Of a DNA stretch of 64,000 nucleotides, positions 20,360-32,213 are shown piece after piece. The position numbers and the translations under genes were made by a program. Source of the DNA: Colocasia esculenta (taxonomy: Eukaryota > Streptophyta > Magnoliopsida > Alismatales > Araceae); assembly GCA_014218235.1 (NCBI GenBank), contig CM024755.1:97258948-97322947 (forward strand), given 5' to 3'. Under the pieces are notes generated by a model. The model was not told the DNA's origin. It worked only from the letters and a program-made list of their open reading frames with translations, and did no database searches. Position 1 is the first letter of the stretch; each line of letters starts with the position of its first letter.

Positions 20360-22146
20360 ATGGCAGCTCAAGGATATGCTGAAGGACAATCTGTCCACAG
20401 ACCACCCTTGTTCGATGGTGAAGATTACAACTACTGGAAGACAAGGATGGAGTTCTTCCTCCAAAGTTATGACTATCAACTATGGACTATCATTGAAGAA
20501 GGAGATCTAATAGTCCTCAACCCAAGAGAGGAGTGGACAGACAATGACAGAAAATCTCTCTCACAGAATAGTAAAGCCAAGAATCTCATTTGATGTGCCC
20601 TGACAAGAAGCGAATAAAGCAGGATCTCAGCATGCAAATCAGCAAAAGAAATGTGGGACAAGTTGAAGCTCACATACGAAGGGACTGACAAAGTCAAAGA
20701 AACTAGGATTGACATCTTGGTCACACAATATGAGAAGTTCCAAATGCTGACAGGTGAGACCATTACACAAATGTATAGAAGATTTACTGACATAGCTAAT
20801 GGTCTTACAGGGGTTGGAAAGATGTACAACACTGGAGATATGGTAAGAAAGATTCTCATATCGCTACCAAGCTAGTGGACTCCAAAAGTCGTAGCCATCG
20901 AAGAAGCTAATGATCTTACAACTATGTCATTAGAAAAGCTTATAGGATCATTGATGGCACATGAAATTAATATGGAGTGACTATCTAAAAGCCCATCTAA
21001 GAAGAAATTTACTAATGCTCTTAAAGTCATAGTTGCTCCTCCCACCTCCTCGTCTTATAGTTCAGAAAATGCAGTTTCTGAACATAGTGATGTTGATGAT
21101 ATCCTATCAAAACTTAAGAAGATCCTTAAGAAGAAGCAGAATGGATCAAGAAGGATCCAAAAGAAGGAGAAAAAGGAGAAAGAACCAGTCTGCTATGAAT
21201 GCAAAAAACCTGGACATCTAAGACCAGATTGTCCAAGACTCAAGAAGATTGGTCAGCCAGAAAAGTCCAAGAAGAAGCATAAGAAATTCAAAAGAAAAGC
21301 CATGGCTGCTGCTTGGGACAATGAAGAAGTCACCACTTCTGATTCATCAACTTCAGATTCAGAAGAAGAGCAGGTAAGTCTAGCCTTCATGGCAGGACTA
21401 GATAAGGTACATTCTGACCTATCTTTTAATTCTTACACTGATTCAGGGTCAGAGTCAGAAGACTTAAAAGATGTCTTTAATGAACTTTATGAAAAACATA
21501 AAGGTGTTATGAAAGAATTAAAAAATATCAAAAGCAATCTTACTTGCTTAGAAAATACCAATTCTGATCTTAAATCCGAAATGGAACAATTGGAAAAATA
21601 ATTAAAGGAAAGTAAAGATAATAACTATCCTTTGAATGAAGATTTAAGGAGCAAGAACAATGAAAATTAGAGTTAGAAGAAAAATTGAAAACTCTAACTG
21701 AAGAAAATCTTTATTTAAAAGAATCAGTTAGTAAATTAACAAAAGGTAAAACATCTCTAGCTCTATGCTTAAAAGGCTTAAAATCTGGCAACAATAAACA
21801 AGGTCTTGGATACGAACCTCCTGAAAAGGGAAAACAAATTAAGTTTCCAAAAAAATATCAATTGCCAAAATTTGTGAAAGAAACCAAGATGCCTCAGAAA
21901 AGGGCCCCTGTAATAAACAAGTTCTATCAAAACAAAAAGGTTTCTAAAAATCATGCTCTAAACAGATATCACAAAGACAATAAGAACTGCAAAATAGATT
22001 ACTTTCACTGTTGTTCTCATTGCAATAAATTAGGACATACAATAAACACCTACACAACTAGGCACCTAGTATGGATTCTAAAAGGATATTTTCATGTATC
22101 TAACCATCAAGGACCCAAAAAGATTTGGATACCTACTTCTGAATAG
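20360..22146 (+). pseudogene. Copia A gag (capsid/nucleocapsid), decayed
   Basis: It starts at ATG 20360, 50 bp after the primer site. The N-terminus PPLFDGEDYNYWKTRMEFFLQS is the conserved start of Copia gag. It continues with AKEMWDKLKLTYEGTDKVKETRI, the zinc knuckle CYECKKPGHLRPDCP (21191-21235), an acidic Ser-rich segment, a coiled-coil lysine/glutamate region and a second knuckle-like CSHCNKLGHTINTY (last Cys to Tyr). In-frame stops occur at 20591, 20615, 20874, 20979 and 21599, and a frameshift separates the first two thirds from 21685-22146. Gag would form the virus-like particle. This copy is inactive; the 35923 gag of Copia B is its closest relative in the window. Confidence 0.88.
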
Positions 22147-22449
22147 TTTATTTGCAGGATAGCCTTGAAGCATCAGGATCAAAGGATGCTCAAGGCATTG
22201 GTGATTGCCAGCTCTTCATCCAACTCATATCTGAAGAGGGAGTAGTCACAAATTTGTATTTAAATTACAATGCTACTAACAATGGTTTTTAAGTCTTTCT
22301 GTTTATTAGATCAATGCAGGCAAAAATCATGAAAACTTGACAAACAACAAGTGTATATGTCAAGAAACAACAAGATCAAAAAACAAGTCGACACACATAG
22401 AAGATCAGGTCGACACACCATGAAACAACTGTCAACAGACAAGTGAAGA
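22147..22449 (+). other. Copia A pol deletion junction and non-coding tail
   Basis: Sequence matches the gag-pol boundary of Copia B up to GATGCTCAAGGCAT, the protease active-site region, and then changes to unrelated non-coding sequence: pol has been removed. Two GTCGACACAC sites at 22387 and 22409 resemble the LTR G array. Bases 22435-22449 are the LINE target duplication. Confidence 0.6.
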
Positions 22450-22614
22450 TTTTTTTTTTTTAATGAAAATGGTGCTCAAGGACTAATTCTAGGAGAGTGC
22501 ACCCTCCCCCATAGGGGGAGAATGTTCTCACTCCACCAGAATTGCACCTGGGCCGGTAATATATATGATAAAAGGAAAATACAACAGGAACGCATGGCGA
22601 GCCCTCGTCACACC

Positions 22615-24517
22615 AATCTGACATGCATAAGGCCAGATCTATCTAGAACTATAGGACCCTTACAATTGTGAGGAACGCTTCTAGACCCCCAAAACACTTT
22701 GTTCTGCTTGTACTGACAAGCATAGTTTGCTAAAGAATCTACGACTTGGTTTGTTTCCCGGTATACATGGCACAATGAAGAAGAGTCCTAGTTTAACATG
22801 GTCCTGGCGTCCCCCCACCATCTATAAGCAGTCCAAGAGGAGCATCTGCTAGCCTTGAAGAAGTTAACCAGTGCCTTGGAGTCAGAGTTTACAATAGATA
22901 GACGAAACCCAAGAAAATCTGCCAAGCGAAGACCATCACAAAGAGCTCTGAGTTCAGCTATCATGCTATTGCCAGTGCGATAGTAGTGAGCAAAAGCCAC
23001 ATGAACGGAGCCCTGCCTATCATGGATACAATCGCCACCACCACACTCCCTTGGGTTGCCTTTGCTAGCACCAACCATGTTCAAATAGAAATCAATTATC
23101 GGAGGAATCCATCTAATAAGTTTGAACTATCTAGTGGAGCAATTGGGAAAGAAGCCGAGCTGATGAAGGACCTGCAGCTCATGAGAAGAAGGAGTGACGT
23201 TAAACTGCACTTTAGAGAGAGAGCAAGAGATAATGAATTTGATATTTTTAATAGCTTCCCCAACAGAAATCTTCTTGGATTCAAACCTGGCCGAACACCT
23301 CCCCTTCTATATTTCCCAAATCATTAGAATTAGACAGTGAAGGGAGATAAAGCCAAAAGGAGAACTAATATTAATCTGCATCAGAAAACTCCAAACTCTA
23401 GCAGTGATATGGTTGTAAAGATGGATCTTGGAATAGATGAGAGGTTGAAACCAACTTCAAAGAGAAGCAGCCATGTCGCTATGAATGAAAAGATGGTTGT
23501 AATCTTCATATTGAGGGGACCTGTAGCAGAAGCAACGAGAAACCATATGAATTCCACTTTCAGAAATTCTCTGATCCACAGGGATCGCTCTATTAAGGAT
23601 CTTCCAGCAAAATAAGGAAGCTCTCCGGTAATAGGAATTGTGCCAAATTTTCTTAAGGGCAGGTCGCTTAACTCCCACAGACCTGACCATGTTATAAGTT
23701 GATTTAGAGGAGAAAGAACCATCCTAAGAAGACCCCCAGACACACTTATCCTCTTCATCATTGAGCACAACCCCCTGTAGAATGCCACTACGAAGAAGTG
23801 ATCTTATAGAATGATGGGCATTAGAAATAACCTCCTGCAGAGATACACTACCACCCTCATAGGTAGCTTGAAGCAATTCAAAAAGAGGCTTATCACCAAG
23901 CCAAATATTAGTTAAGATGTCAATATTATTACCTTTCCCATGAATCCATCTTGTATTGTTCTAAGCAATATTATCTGCTTCCACCTAAATTTTAGTTAAC
24001 ATGCCAGGGAAGTAATTGTTACTACCTGTATGATACCGTCTTCTGGCATAAGATGCCCAAAAAGAGGATCCTTGGCGGATGTTCCAAAGGTTCTTGACTG
24101 CCAACGAAATCTGCACATGCCTAAGATTACGAACACCTAAACCACCTTCTGCAATAGGCCGTTGGATGGTAGACCAGGCCACCCAGTGACGCCGGTGTGT
24201 TCCATCCGAACTATTCCAAAAAAAGGCAGCAAAAATTTTATCAATATAATTCGTTATACATTTCGGGATTGAAGAGGAAGCTTCCAGGTAAACCGGAAGA
24301 GAATAGACTATAGAGTTAATGAGAGTAACCCTGCTGGCTTGAGAGATCAGTCTTAGTTTCTAGGTAGCCAACTTACCATTCACCTTATCAAGTAGCGGTT
24401 TGTAATCAGCAGCAAGAACCCTACTAGGTTTCAAAGGAACACCCAGGTAAATAAGAGGACCACTTTGTCTTTTGAAGACAGTAATCACCTTGATTCTATT
24501 AACGGACTGAGGAGAAG
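22615..24517 (-). pseudogene. LINE ORF2 C-terminal part: RT thumb, zf-RVT and RNase H
   Basis: Reading from 24517 down, the RT end (GPLIYLGVPLKPSRVLAADYKPLL) is followed by a connection with AWSTIQRPIAEGGLGVRNLRHVQ, then a zinc-binding RT-associated domain (ALKKIWHNSYYRRASLFCWKILNRAIP). Last is a plant RNase H with GASKGNP, MIAELRALCDGLRLA, IVNSDSKALV and HVYRETNQVVDSLAN. The RNase H adds RNA-removal activity in this LINE clade. Several frameshifts and stops break the frame, so the protein is not made. The coding part ends near 22615 and is followed by a short 3' UTR and the poly-A tail. Confidence 0.88.
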
Positions 24518-27046
24518 TGTAACGGCCCCGGCGCCCGAGTCCCCGGCTCTCACCAAGGATCCGACCGTCGGCACCGCCGCCCACGGGTCTGGAGACCCGG
24601 AAGGGCTAACGGATCGGTCTAACGAGATATGTGACGGAAAGTAAATAACGACAACTGTACTAAAAATGTACCAACTAGTGCAAGAAGAAGTCTAACACAA
24701 CGTGCAAGTCTAGTACAAGTCCCAAAATAGTAAAAGTACAAGTGCAGAACGGTAAAGGAATAACACGTCCCTTAGGGGCATACCCCGAGGGTGAAGTACA
24801 GAACTGGGGGAAACACTGCCACTAGAGACGCCGACTACTGCGGGCCCGTCTCCTCGCTACGCCGCGGAGGGAACTGCTGTGAAGTCTCACCTGCGAAACA
24901 GGGAGTGAGCTTCACGAAGAAGCCCAGTAGAGACTACCAATCTCCCACTGGTTCCACAAGCATATAGACTAGTGCAATAACTAAATAAAGCAGTAAGGTC
25001 TAATCTACTAAACAGAGTAAAGTGCGGAAGCGTGAAAGAACTACACAGTCGTCGGTCTAAGCCACTCGGCTGGACTGAAAAACCCGTGTAAACCAAGGCA
25101 CCACAAGAACCCAGCTGTAAACACAGACAGCGAACTGCCTGGAAAAGTACACTAGCTACAGTACACTACTCTAGTCAGCTGGTCAGGTGCGCCACGCATC
25201 TTACCCTCGACCAACGGTCCATGTCTGACACCTCCCGTCGGAGTGAGACGCGGAACCACAAGTAACCACAACTACCGTAGTCTGGCTGGACTACGGTCCC
25301 ACGCCTGACACCTCTAGGTGGTACCGGAACCACGTAGAGTGAGGTAGTGAGAACATACTAGCTGAACTGCGCCGTACGAGTCACACACTACCGGCGTACC
25401 AGTCTCAGCTAAGAGAGCTCCACAAACGACCACGTCGCTGTCCCACCATTTTCCCCTACTGCTATCAAAGTCAACGACTCGAGCAAACCCCGCCGCCTGG
25501 AGCAACACCCTCTGACACAAGCGAGCGGGAACCGGGGGTCCCAGGTAACGGTAACAACCTGTCTCGCGGACAAGCCCTCAAGTGCCTAGCACCGGGCGAA
25601 GAGAGAGACTAGAAGTAGCACTGTACTAGGAAACAACACAGGTGCCAAGAAAACAGAGTCGCAGCGGAAGCAAGACACTGAGCAGGTGGCAAAGTCCCTT
25701 CTCTGTCTGAGAAGGCGACAGGCCTAGTGTCGCCATCACGATGGTGACACCTAGGCCGGCGCAACCCTACTGATCTGGTCGCGACATAGGCCTTGTCGCG
25801 ACCAGGTCAGTGCTCCAGTGACCTGATAGGTCAGCAAGGGAAACAGGAACCGAAACGAAAAGTAGGCAGAAGGCAACGGCCCTCCTGTCGCTACCAGGAT
25901 GGCGACAGAGGTGCTGTCGCCTTCAGGAGTTTCTGAAGGCGACGCATTGATGCATCGCCACCTGGGTAGCGACACCCAAGGTGTCGCATTACCAGGTGAC
26001 CACCAACCGAGCCTCCCTTCAACAAGGCCTCAACCACACCACAAACACATCCGTGGGGAGGGGATCATGTAGGCAATTAAACATAGCTCTAATGAGCTCA
26101 AACCACCCTCAAAAGAACCCCAACAAGCATGCAAATTAGGCTACACTCGCATGCATCTCACTCAACCCAAGGAGAGCCCTCATCAACCCAAGCAAACCAT
26201 TGCATGCATTCAAAAGAACACAATCCACACCGATCACAAAATGCATATCAACAACCTAGCATGGTAGATCTAGGCTTGGAAGAGGGTTGGGAAGCCTAGC
26301 AAGTGCAACTAGGGGAAAGTTGGGTTCCCTACCTCGAAAAGGAGACTCAACCGCAAGGGCCCTTCTCGTAGGTTAGCAACCCTCCTCCTTCGAGCTCCAA
26401 CGCTCCACAAGCCTTCTCCCATGAAATGAGCAAATCCTCTCCCTTGAAGAGCATCCATTGCATGCCAAAAGAGAGGAAGAACAGTGAGAGAGGGAACAAG
26501 CCTAGGAGAACACTCAAGAGCAAACAAACAACATCAACCTACCTTGCTAGATCACCAAGAAGACTCCTCCCAAGCTCCCACGGAGTCCCCAAAGCCTCAG
26601 TTCGCCAGAGAAGAAGGTTGTACCAAGCAAAGGGACGAACTGGGGCTTGTGCTCACGGCTTGGGCACTTAAACCTTTGAACATGAGAACGCGACAGGGGG
26701 TGCATCGCCTTCCTTTACTGAAGGCGACATACATACTGTCGCTATCCCCTGGTCAATGGTCAAGCTGACCTGCGACCTCGCCACGTGTCAGCCATGCAGG
26801 CCTAACACCAGGTCGCGATGGAGGACCCGTCGCCTTCCCACTGTCGCAGGTTGACACCTGTCACCTCTCTTCAAACAGCAAAACGACAAAGTCGCATGTT
26901 GCTTGCAGTAGAGAGAAAGCGACAGCTTGGCCGTCGCGTTCCCAAGCAGAACGGGACCACCACCTTGTCACCTTCAGAAGGCGACAGACAGGGTGTCGCT
27001 ACCCTTGACGGAGGGCGACTGGTCAAAGGTAACATGGGATGTTACA
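24518..27046 (-). mobile_element. solo LTR, 2529 bp, in the LINE RT gene, TSD AGAAG
   Basis: Read on the minus strand it starts TGTAACATCCC and ends GGGGCCGTTACA. It is flanked by AGAAG at 24513-24517 and 27047-27051. It splits the LINE RT between SKSCFMISD and the YLGVPL motif. It is related to the solo LTR at 12395, keeps many more CpGs, and is rich in GTCGC/GCGAC motifs at about 25680-25990 and 26690-27020. No primer site or coding region. Confidence 0.88.
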
Positions 27047-27757
27047 AGAAGCCTTGTCAGATATCATAAAGCAGCTCTTGGAAGAATTGATGTGCTGACC
27101 AGAGGAAGTAGAATACCTCTTCAAAAAACCCATCAATTTCCTGACGTTATGGATCCCCCCCTTCAGAAAAATAAGAGTGTCATCTGCATAAAGTAGGTGA
27201 GAAATGGGTGGGCAAACTCTAGGCCCAGAATAAAGTTGGAGATTACCTGAAAGAACCAGGTTCCTAATACCTCTACTGAGGGCTTCTTCCATAATGATGA
27301 AAAGAGATGGAGCAATAGGATCAGCTTGCCTAAGGCCCCTGGTAGAATGGAAATAACCAGTAGGCGAACCGTTGAAAAGAATAGAGAACCAGCAGTTAGA
27401 GTTCAACATGCCAATATAAGATATAAATCTGGACGAAAAACCAAATTATCTAAGAACTGCGAATAAGAAGTCCCACTCCACGCTGTCATAGGCTTTCCTA
27501 ATGTCCAACTTGAACATCACATTATTCCCTCTAACCTTCCTGCCAATATCCCTTACAAGATGTCTAGCAAGGGAGACGTTATCAAGAATGAACCTGCCTT
27601 TGACAAAGGCACCTTGCTCTTCAGAAATAATCTCAGGAAGAATATAAACCAACCAGTCACAAAGGATACTGGAGACAATTTTATAGCAAAAATTACACAG
27701 GCTAACTGGTCTAAAATCATCATAGGTAGCAGGGTTCTCTTTCTTGGGGACAAGAGC
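27047..27757 (-). pseudogene. LINE ORF2, reverse transcriptase core
   Basis: From 27757 down: VSLCNFCYKIVSSIL, ISEEQGAFVKGRFILDNV, VMFKLDIRKAYDSVEWDFL (catalytic Asp in DIRKAYDSV), FNGSPTGYFHSTRGLRQADPIAPSLFI and HLLYADDTLIF with the YADD catalytic pair near 27181-27192. This is the palm of a non-LTR reverse transcriptase. At least one stop (after FAVLR) interrupts the frame, and solo LTRs cut it on both sides. Confidence 0.9.
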
Positions 27758-29833
27758 TGTAACATCGCGATTTTTTAGATCCTTGCTTATTGGGTTTGGT
27801 GGCCCGTGTATGGCCCAAATTGGTATATATGAGATGTATTTGGCAGGTTGTGTGGGTTGGAGGCTTGGAACCCAGGCCCAACCAGCCTCTGGTGTGGTTA
27901 TTTAAAAGGGGACCAAACCAGGCATCGCGATTTGAATCGCGACTTCCCTAGTCATCGTGTTTCGATTGCCGTCGTCCCGAGGTACGCGTCTTTGCAGAGG
28001 CGTCATGTTTAATTGCGACGGCATTACCCGTCGCGATTAAATCGTGACGTCGTGACCTGACGTGATTCTGTTTGTGTATCGTGCCTGGCCGACCTAGGCC
28101 AAGCAGTGCAGAAACACACTGCTCAGCCGTGGGGGAGGTGTGCGTGGTGATTTTCTGGCATTTTGGAGATTCTGGCATGCGGGTTGGCGGGTTTCCGGTG
28201 CTAGGATGACGTGTGGAGCGTGGGAAATGCCAAGGTAGTGCCATTGTACACGTTCTACAAGTTCTTTGTGTGGTAGGAGAATTCTTTTCCTTTTTGATTA
28301 AAAGGATCCGTGTGTAAAGATTTAAATGGGTTTAATGGGGTAAGGAAGGTAGAAGGCACGTGTAGGAGTTTATTTTACTGCAAATTAGCATGCAAATGGG
28401 CTGTATAGGGTGGTTTGAGCTTCTCTCGGAGGGGATTTCGGGTAGGGTTTCTACAGCTGAAATGCGACGAAACCAGACGTCACATTTCAGTCTGTAACAT
28501 GACCGTTGGATCCGTCGTGTTTCAGTCATTGAATTGCGACCTCTGTGTCTGATGCGATTCAAATGACTGCTACCCGAGCCCTGGTTTGCCTTCAAGGTAT
28601 TATGAACTATTTACATATATGGGTCCGTATGAATGTTGGTTTGCGTGCAGTGGTTGTTAAGCGGTGCATTGGCACTTGTGGTAAGTGTCATTTCCGAGTT
28701 TGTGCGGTTGTGCGTGCGAGGCAAGTCGGGTATACGACGTCACCCATAGTTACCTCTCGAGTCTGGTACCCCAGGTTCATTGTGAGCCAGACACGTTGTG
28801 CTCGGGGTCTTGTCCCGGTACTTGTGTACTGCTAGGGTTTGTGTCATCTTACTGGACACCCTCACTCTGTAGTTTGAGTAGTACATCCAGTTGAGGGAAA
28901 GACGATAATGGGACAACGGCTTGTGTGTTGTGGGTGTACTTAGTCGCTTGTAGCATGCTCTTGGTTGGGGGACGGACACTGGTAGACCTACTGGTCCCCA
29001 GCTAGTCATTGTTTCCAGTGCCTCACTTTAGGGTGCTTGGGCCAGAGACCTTAAAGGTGCCAGGCATGGAGCTGTAGCCGTGTGAGCTGCAGTTGTGGTG
29101 TGAGTTAGCCTCCACAGTTTGTTGGTTCTGTTGTGGTGGAGCGGTAGCTAGACCTTTCATCCTTGGTTACGAGGCTGAGAGGTAGACCTGTGTTGTTTGT
29201 CCGGGTCTGTAGCTGGTGTCGCGAACCAGTCATTGTGACTCGTGTTTGGCGTTACCCTTCTTTAGCTCGTACTTCTGAGTATGGTTTGCCATTTATTTAT
29301 GGAAGTTGAAAACTATTATTAGCTTAATTTTATTTAAGCATTATGGTTATAATTGCATGCTCAGGTTGTGTTGTGGTTATAAATAGTTGTGTTTTACTCC
29401 TGCTGCTCTTGTGTTTTGTGGTTTGTGGGTTTTGAAGGAATTTCCCTACTGAGTCAGTAACTCGTGAGGCTCACCCCTTATTGCTTTCAGGTGAGGGAGA
29501 GCAGGAGGTTTCTCTCCCGTCTTCTAGTCTGGAGCTGCATTGTAGCGGTGTTGGGTTCACGCCTCCAGTAGTGTAATTTTATTTTGTTATGCCCCGGGGT
29601 ATGCCCCAGGCTTTTGCATTTGAGTTTGACTTTTGTTGAAATTTGGTTATGTGAATCCATTGTAAATATGTGTGGGATGTTGAATCTTATATATATATAT
29701 ATCAGTGTGTTCCTTTATGTTTCCACGGACAAGTGTGTGATATCCCTGGCGAGGCTTCGACTTGTTCGCAGGAGGTAGAGTCGGATCAAGCTCATTATTG
29801 GGTTAACGGGTTTGAACGACGTGGTCCGTCACA
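27758..29833 (+). mobile_element. solo LTR, 2076 bp, in the LINE RT gene, TSD AGAGC
   Basis: Starts TGTAACATCGCG and ends GGTCCGTCACA, flanked by AGAGC at 27753-27757 and 29834-29838. A TATA-like TATTTAAAAGG is near 27899. Motifs of the type CGCGATTTGAATCGCGAC cluster at 27920-28060 and again at 28440-28570. There is an AT microsatellite near 29687. Bases from 27974 on are repeated after the assembly gap. Confidence 0.88.
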
Positions 29834-30309
29834 AGAGCAATCAAGGAAGAAGTAACCCCTCTTGGTAGAGGGAAGCCATGAAAGAAGCTTAACACCATAG
29901 CAATGACCTCCTAATGAATGATATCCCAGCAAGAGGTAAAGAAATGTCCAGTAAATCCATCATGACCAGGGGTACTATTAGCATTCAAACTCCACACCGT
30001 TTTCTTAATTTCGTCCTTGGAGGGAATAGCACAGAGAGACTAATTGTGGTCCTCAGAGACAAGAGTGGGAATGACATGCAAGAGGGAGTCATCAATAACA
30101 TGATCTGAGGACTGCAAAAGATTCTGAAAGAAGTTAACCACTTCATGTTTAAGAACCTCCTAGTCCTCATTCCAAACCCCATCCACCTGGAGCCTGTGAA
30201 TAGCATTGCGCCTCCTGTTACCTTGAACCATAGCATGGTAAAAAGTAGTATTTTTATCACCGTTATCCAACCATTGCATACGAGCTTTTTGAGCCCAGAA
30301 AAGCTCCAC
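29834..30309 (-). pseudogene. LINE ORF2, linker and first RT motif
   Basis: On the minus strand: WAQKARMQWLDNGDKNTTFYHAM, HRLQVDGVW, then EVVNFFQNLL and STPGHDGFTGHFFTSCW, the standard region between the endonuclease and RT of plant LINEs. It continues across the solo LTR into 27757. The truncation point (30309) is the LINE 5' end. Confidence 0.88.
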
Positions 30310-30604
30310 ACAGACAAGTGAAGACTCATCAAGCCTCATATCAAGGGGGAGCCTCACATTCAGGGGGAGTATACACTAAGGGGGAGCAATAAATTCATGA
30401 CAAATATTGTTGAACCACTCTCATTCAAACTCACAGGTAGTATTGGTAAGAAGTCTTTACAAGAGCAAAAAACAAATGGTAAGATCCTTCCTTTTTTGGT
30501 TCTGACAAAAAGGGGGAGAATATTTTATGTATGAATTTTCTGTTTCAAACTTCTCATTTCAAGAAAATTCACATGAGTTTTGTCATCACCAAAAAGGGGG
30601 AGAT
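30310..30604 (+). other. Copia A 3' internal region and polypurine tract
   Basis: Non-coding, with repeated AAGGGGGAG blocks and a final AAAAAGGGGGAGAT directly before the 3' LTR. Bases 30310-30324 are the right-hand LINE target duplication. Confidence 0.8.
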
Positions 30605-32213
30605 TGTCGAACCACTCTTTTGTGTATCTCATGTTTTGGTGATAACTAAAACTCATGACTAAATAAATCTTTTGTTTATGTCATATCATGTTTTGATATT
30701 AACTTGAAAACTCATGCATTTCATGTATAAGTCTGAACATTCAATGAGTGCATAACTATCTGCATAAATAATCCTCAAATACACTATAGTAATATCATAA
30801 AAAAACATATGTTATAAACACTATGTTTGAATGATGCATTTTCTGACCACTCAGATTTTTCTAAGTCCACCACATATACTGATATCATACTAACTCCAAC
30901 GTCTGAACAGTCGAAGTCTAGTGAAACTTCGACTTCTGAACAGTCGAAGTGTGGTAGCGACTGAGTCACACTTCGACTCGTGGAAAGTTGAAGTCACACT
31001 CTGACTTCTATAGAGTCGATGTCTACAGACCGCTAAAAAATTCTTAGCTGCACATCGGCTGTCGACAGATGCTCATCGGCAGTCGATAGGTAGGTGAGAT
31101 GTTGTCAGCAGAAAACAAGGAAATAAGGTAAAGGTATGGGCTTCTGACAGAAGACCTTTTTAGTCTGACTCTATCTTCTGTGCATACATATAAGACTTCC
31201 CTCGACATCAAGTGTCTGTTAGATAAAAGAAGAAGAAGTGTAGATAAAGAAAGACTACAATAAGTCTCCAACGGATTCAGAACTCCAACGTTATCTCTCA
31301 ATGGATCTGTTCAAAGCCTCTCTATAAAAAGATGAAGCAAGGCTGAAGAACAAGAAGAGAGCTTTCTTGAAGATCATTCAAAGAGTGTACATCCAGTGAG
31401 AAGCCTCAATGCCATATACACTCAAAAGGAAGAGAGAAAGAGCTCGAGCCCAAGAAGAAGTGTGCAAGCAGCCATCTGAAGTCTTCTATCATCAAGCTCC
31501 TTCTCCTCTCTTCACTCTCTTTGCGCTCTATTGTAATTTTGGGGAGAGTCTTTCGGCTGAGAGCTAGAGTTCCTTTATTCATCTTGTATAGCTCTTGGCC
31601 TATTCTTTCTTTTCTAAGAAAGATTTCTGTCCAGGTGTAGGACTGTATACAGTGATCCTCTTCCTATATGAAGAGAAGGCCAGTGGGGTTGCTGGCGGTT
31701 TCTATCCAGCTAAGGGACTGTTCTTAGCACTTCCTTTTGGTGAAGGGAAGAACCTAGCTGGGGTTGGTGTCAGCAGAACCTTGTTGGGGTTTGTTCCAAC
31801 AGAACTGCACTGGGGTTTGTTCCAGGAGGCTAGCTTTTTGACCTGTAATAGAAGTGAGTTTCCTTCCTACTCGGAATGGAAGAGGACTAGAGGGGAGTTG
31901 GGGGTTTGTATATCCTTGGGGGGATTGTACCTCGGTTAGTGAAATCCCAAGATTTTGCTTGGGAACTGGATGTAGGTTTTCCTTCTGTGAAGTACCGAAC
32001 TAGGAAAAAATTCTCTGTGTTCATTTGTGTGATTTTTTAAATTTGCTTCCACACTTCTACTATCTATCACACACTATCACATTCACTAACCAAAGTTTTT
32101 CAGTTGTGAATTGTGTGTTTTAGTTTCAGAATTTCTGTAGCTATTCTATTCACCCCCCCTCCCCTTCTAGATAGCTTGAGCTTGCTGCCTTCTCTCCCGT
32201 AAGTAGGCCAACA
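30605..32213 (+). mobile_element. Copia A 3' LTR
   Basis: Starts TGTCGAACCACTC and ends GGCCAACA. Same layout as the 5' LTR: dyads at about 30895-31020, TATA at 31323. Many differences from the 5' LTR are C-to-T or G-to-A changes at CpG sites inside the dyads. Confidence 0.9.

Larger units (their letters stand above)
22450..30309 (-). mobile_element. 5'-truncated plant LINE (L1-type) with two nested solo LTRs
   Basis: On the minus strand the element ends in a poly-A tail (T12 at 22450-22461). It is flanked by a 15-bp target duplication, ACAGACAAGTGAAGA, at 22435-22449 and 30310-30324. Without the nested LTRs it is about 3.2 kb and contains the linker, RT, zinc-binding and RNase H regions; ORF1 and the endonuclease were lost by 5' truncation. 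Orientation is opposite to host element A. Confidence 0.92.
18700..32213 (+). mobile_element. Copia A, complete two-LTR element carrying nested insertions
   Basis: The 5' LTR is 18700-20296 and the 3' LTR 30605-32213. The target duplication ATTGG lies at 18695-18699 and 32214-32218. The internal region holds a primer site, a decayed gag, no pol, a 7.9-kb LINE insertion and a polypurine tract. Without insertions the internal part is about 2.4 kb, so this is a pol-deleted, non-autonomous copy of a SIRE-like Copia. The LTRs differ by a few percent by eye, including a 12-base indel near 30750, so insertion was not recent. Confidence 0.9.
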
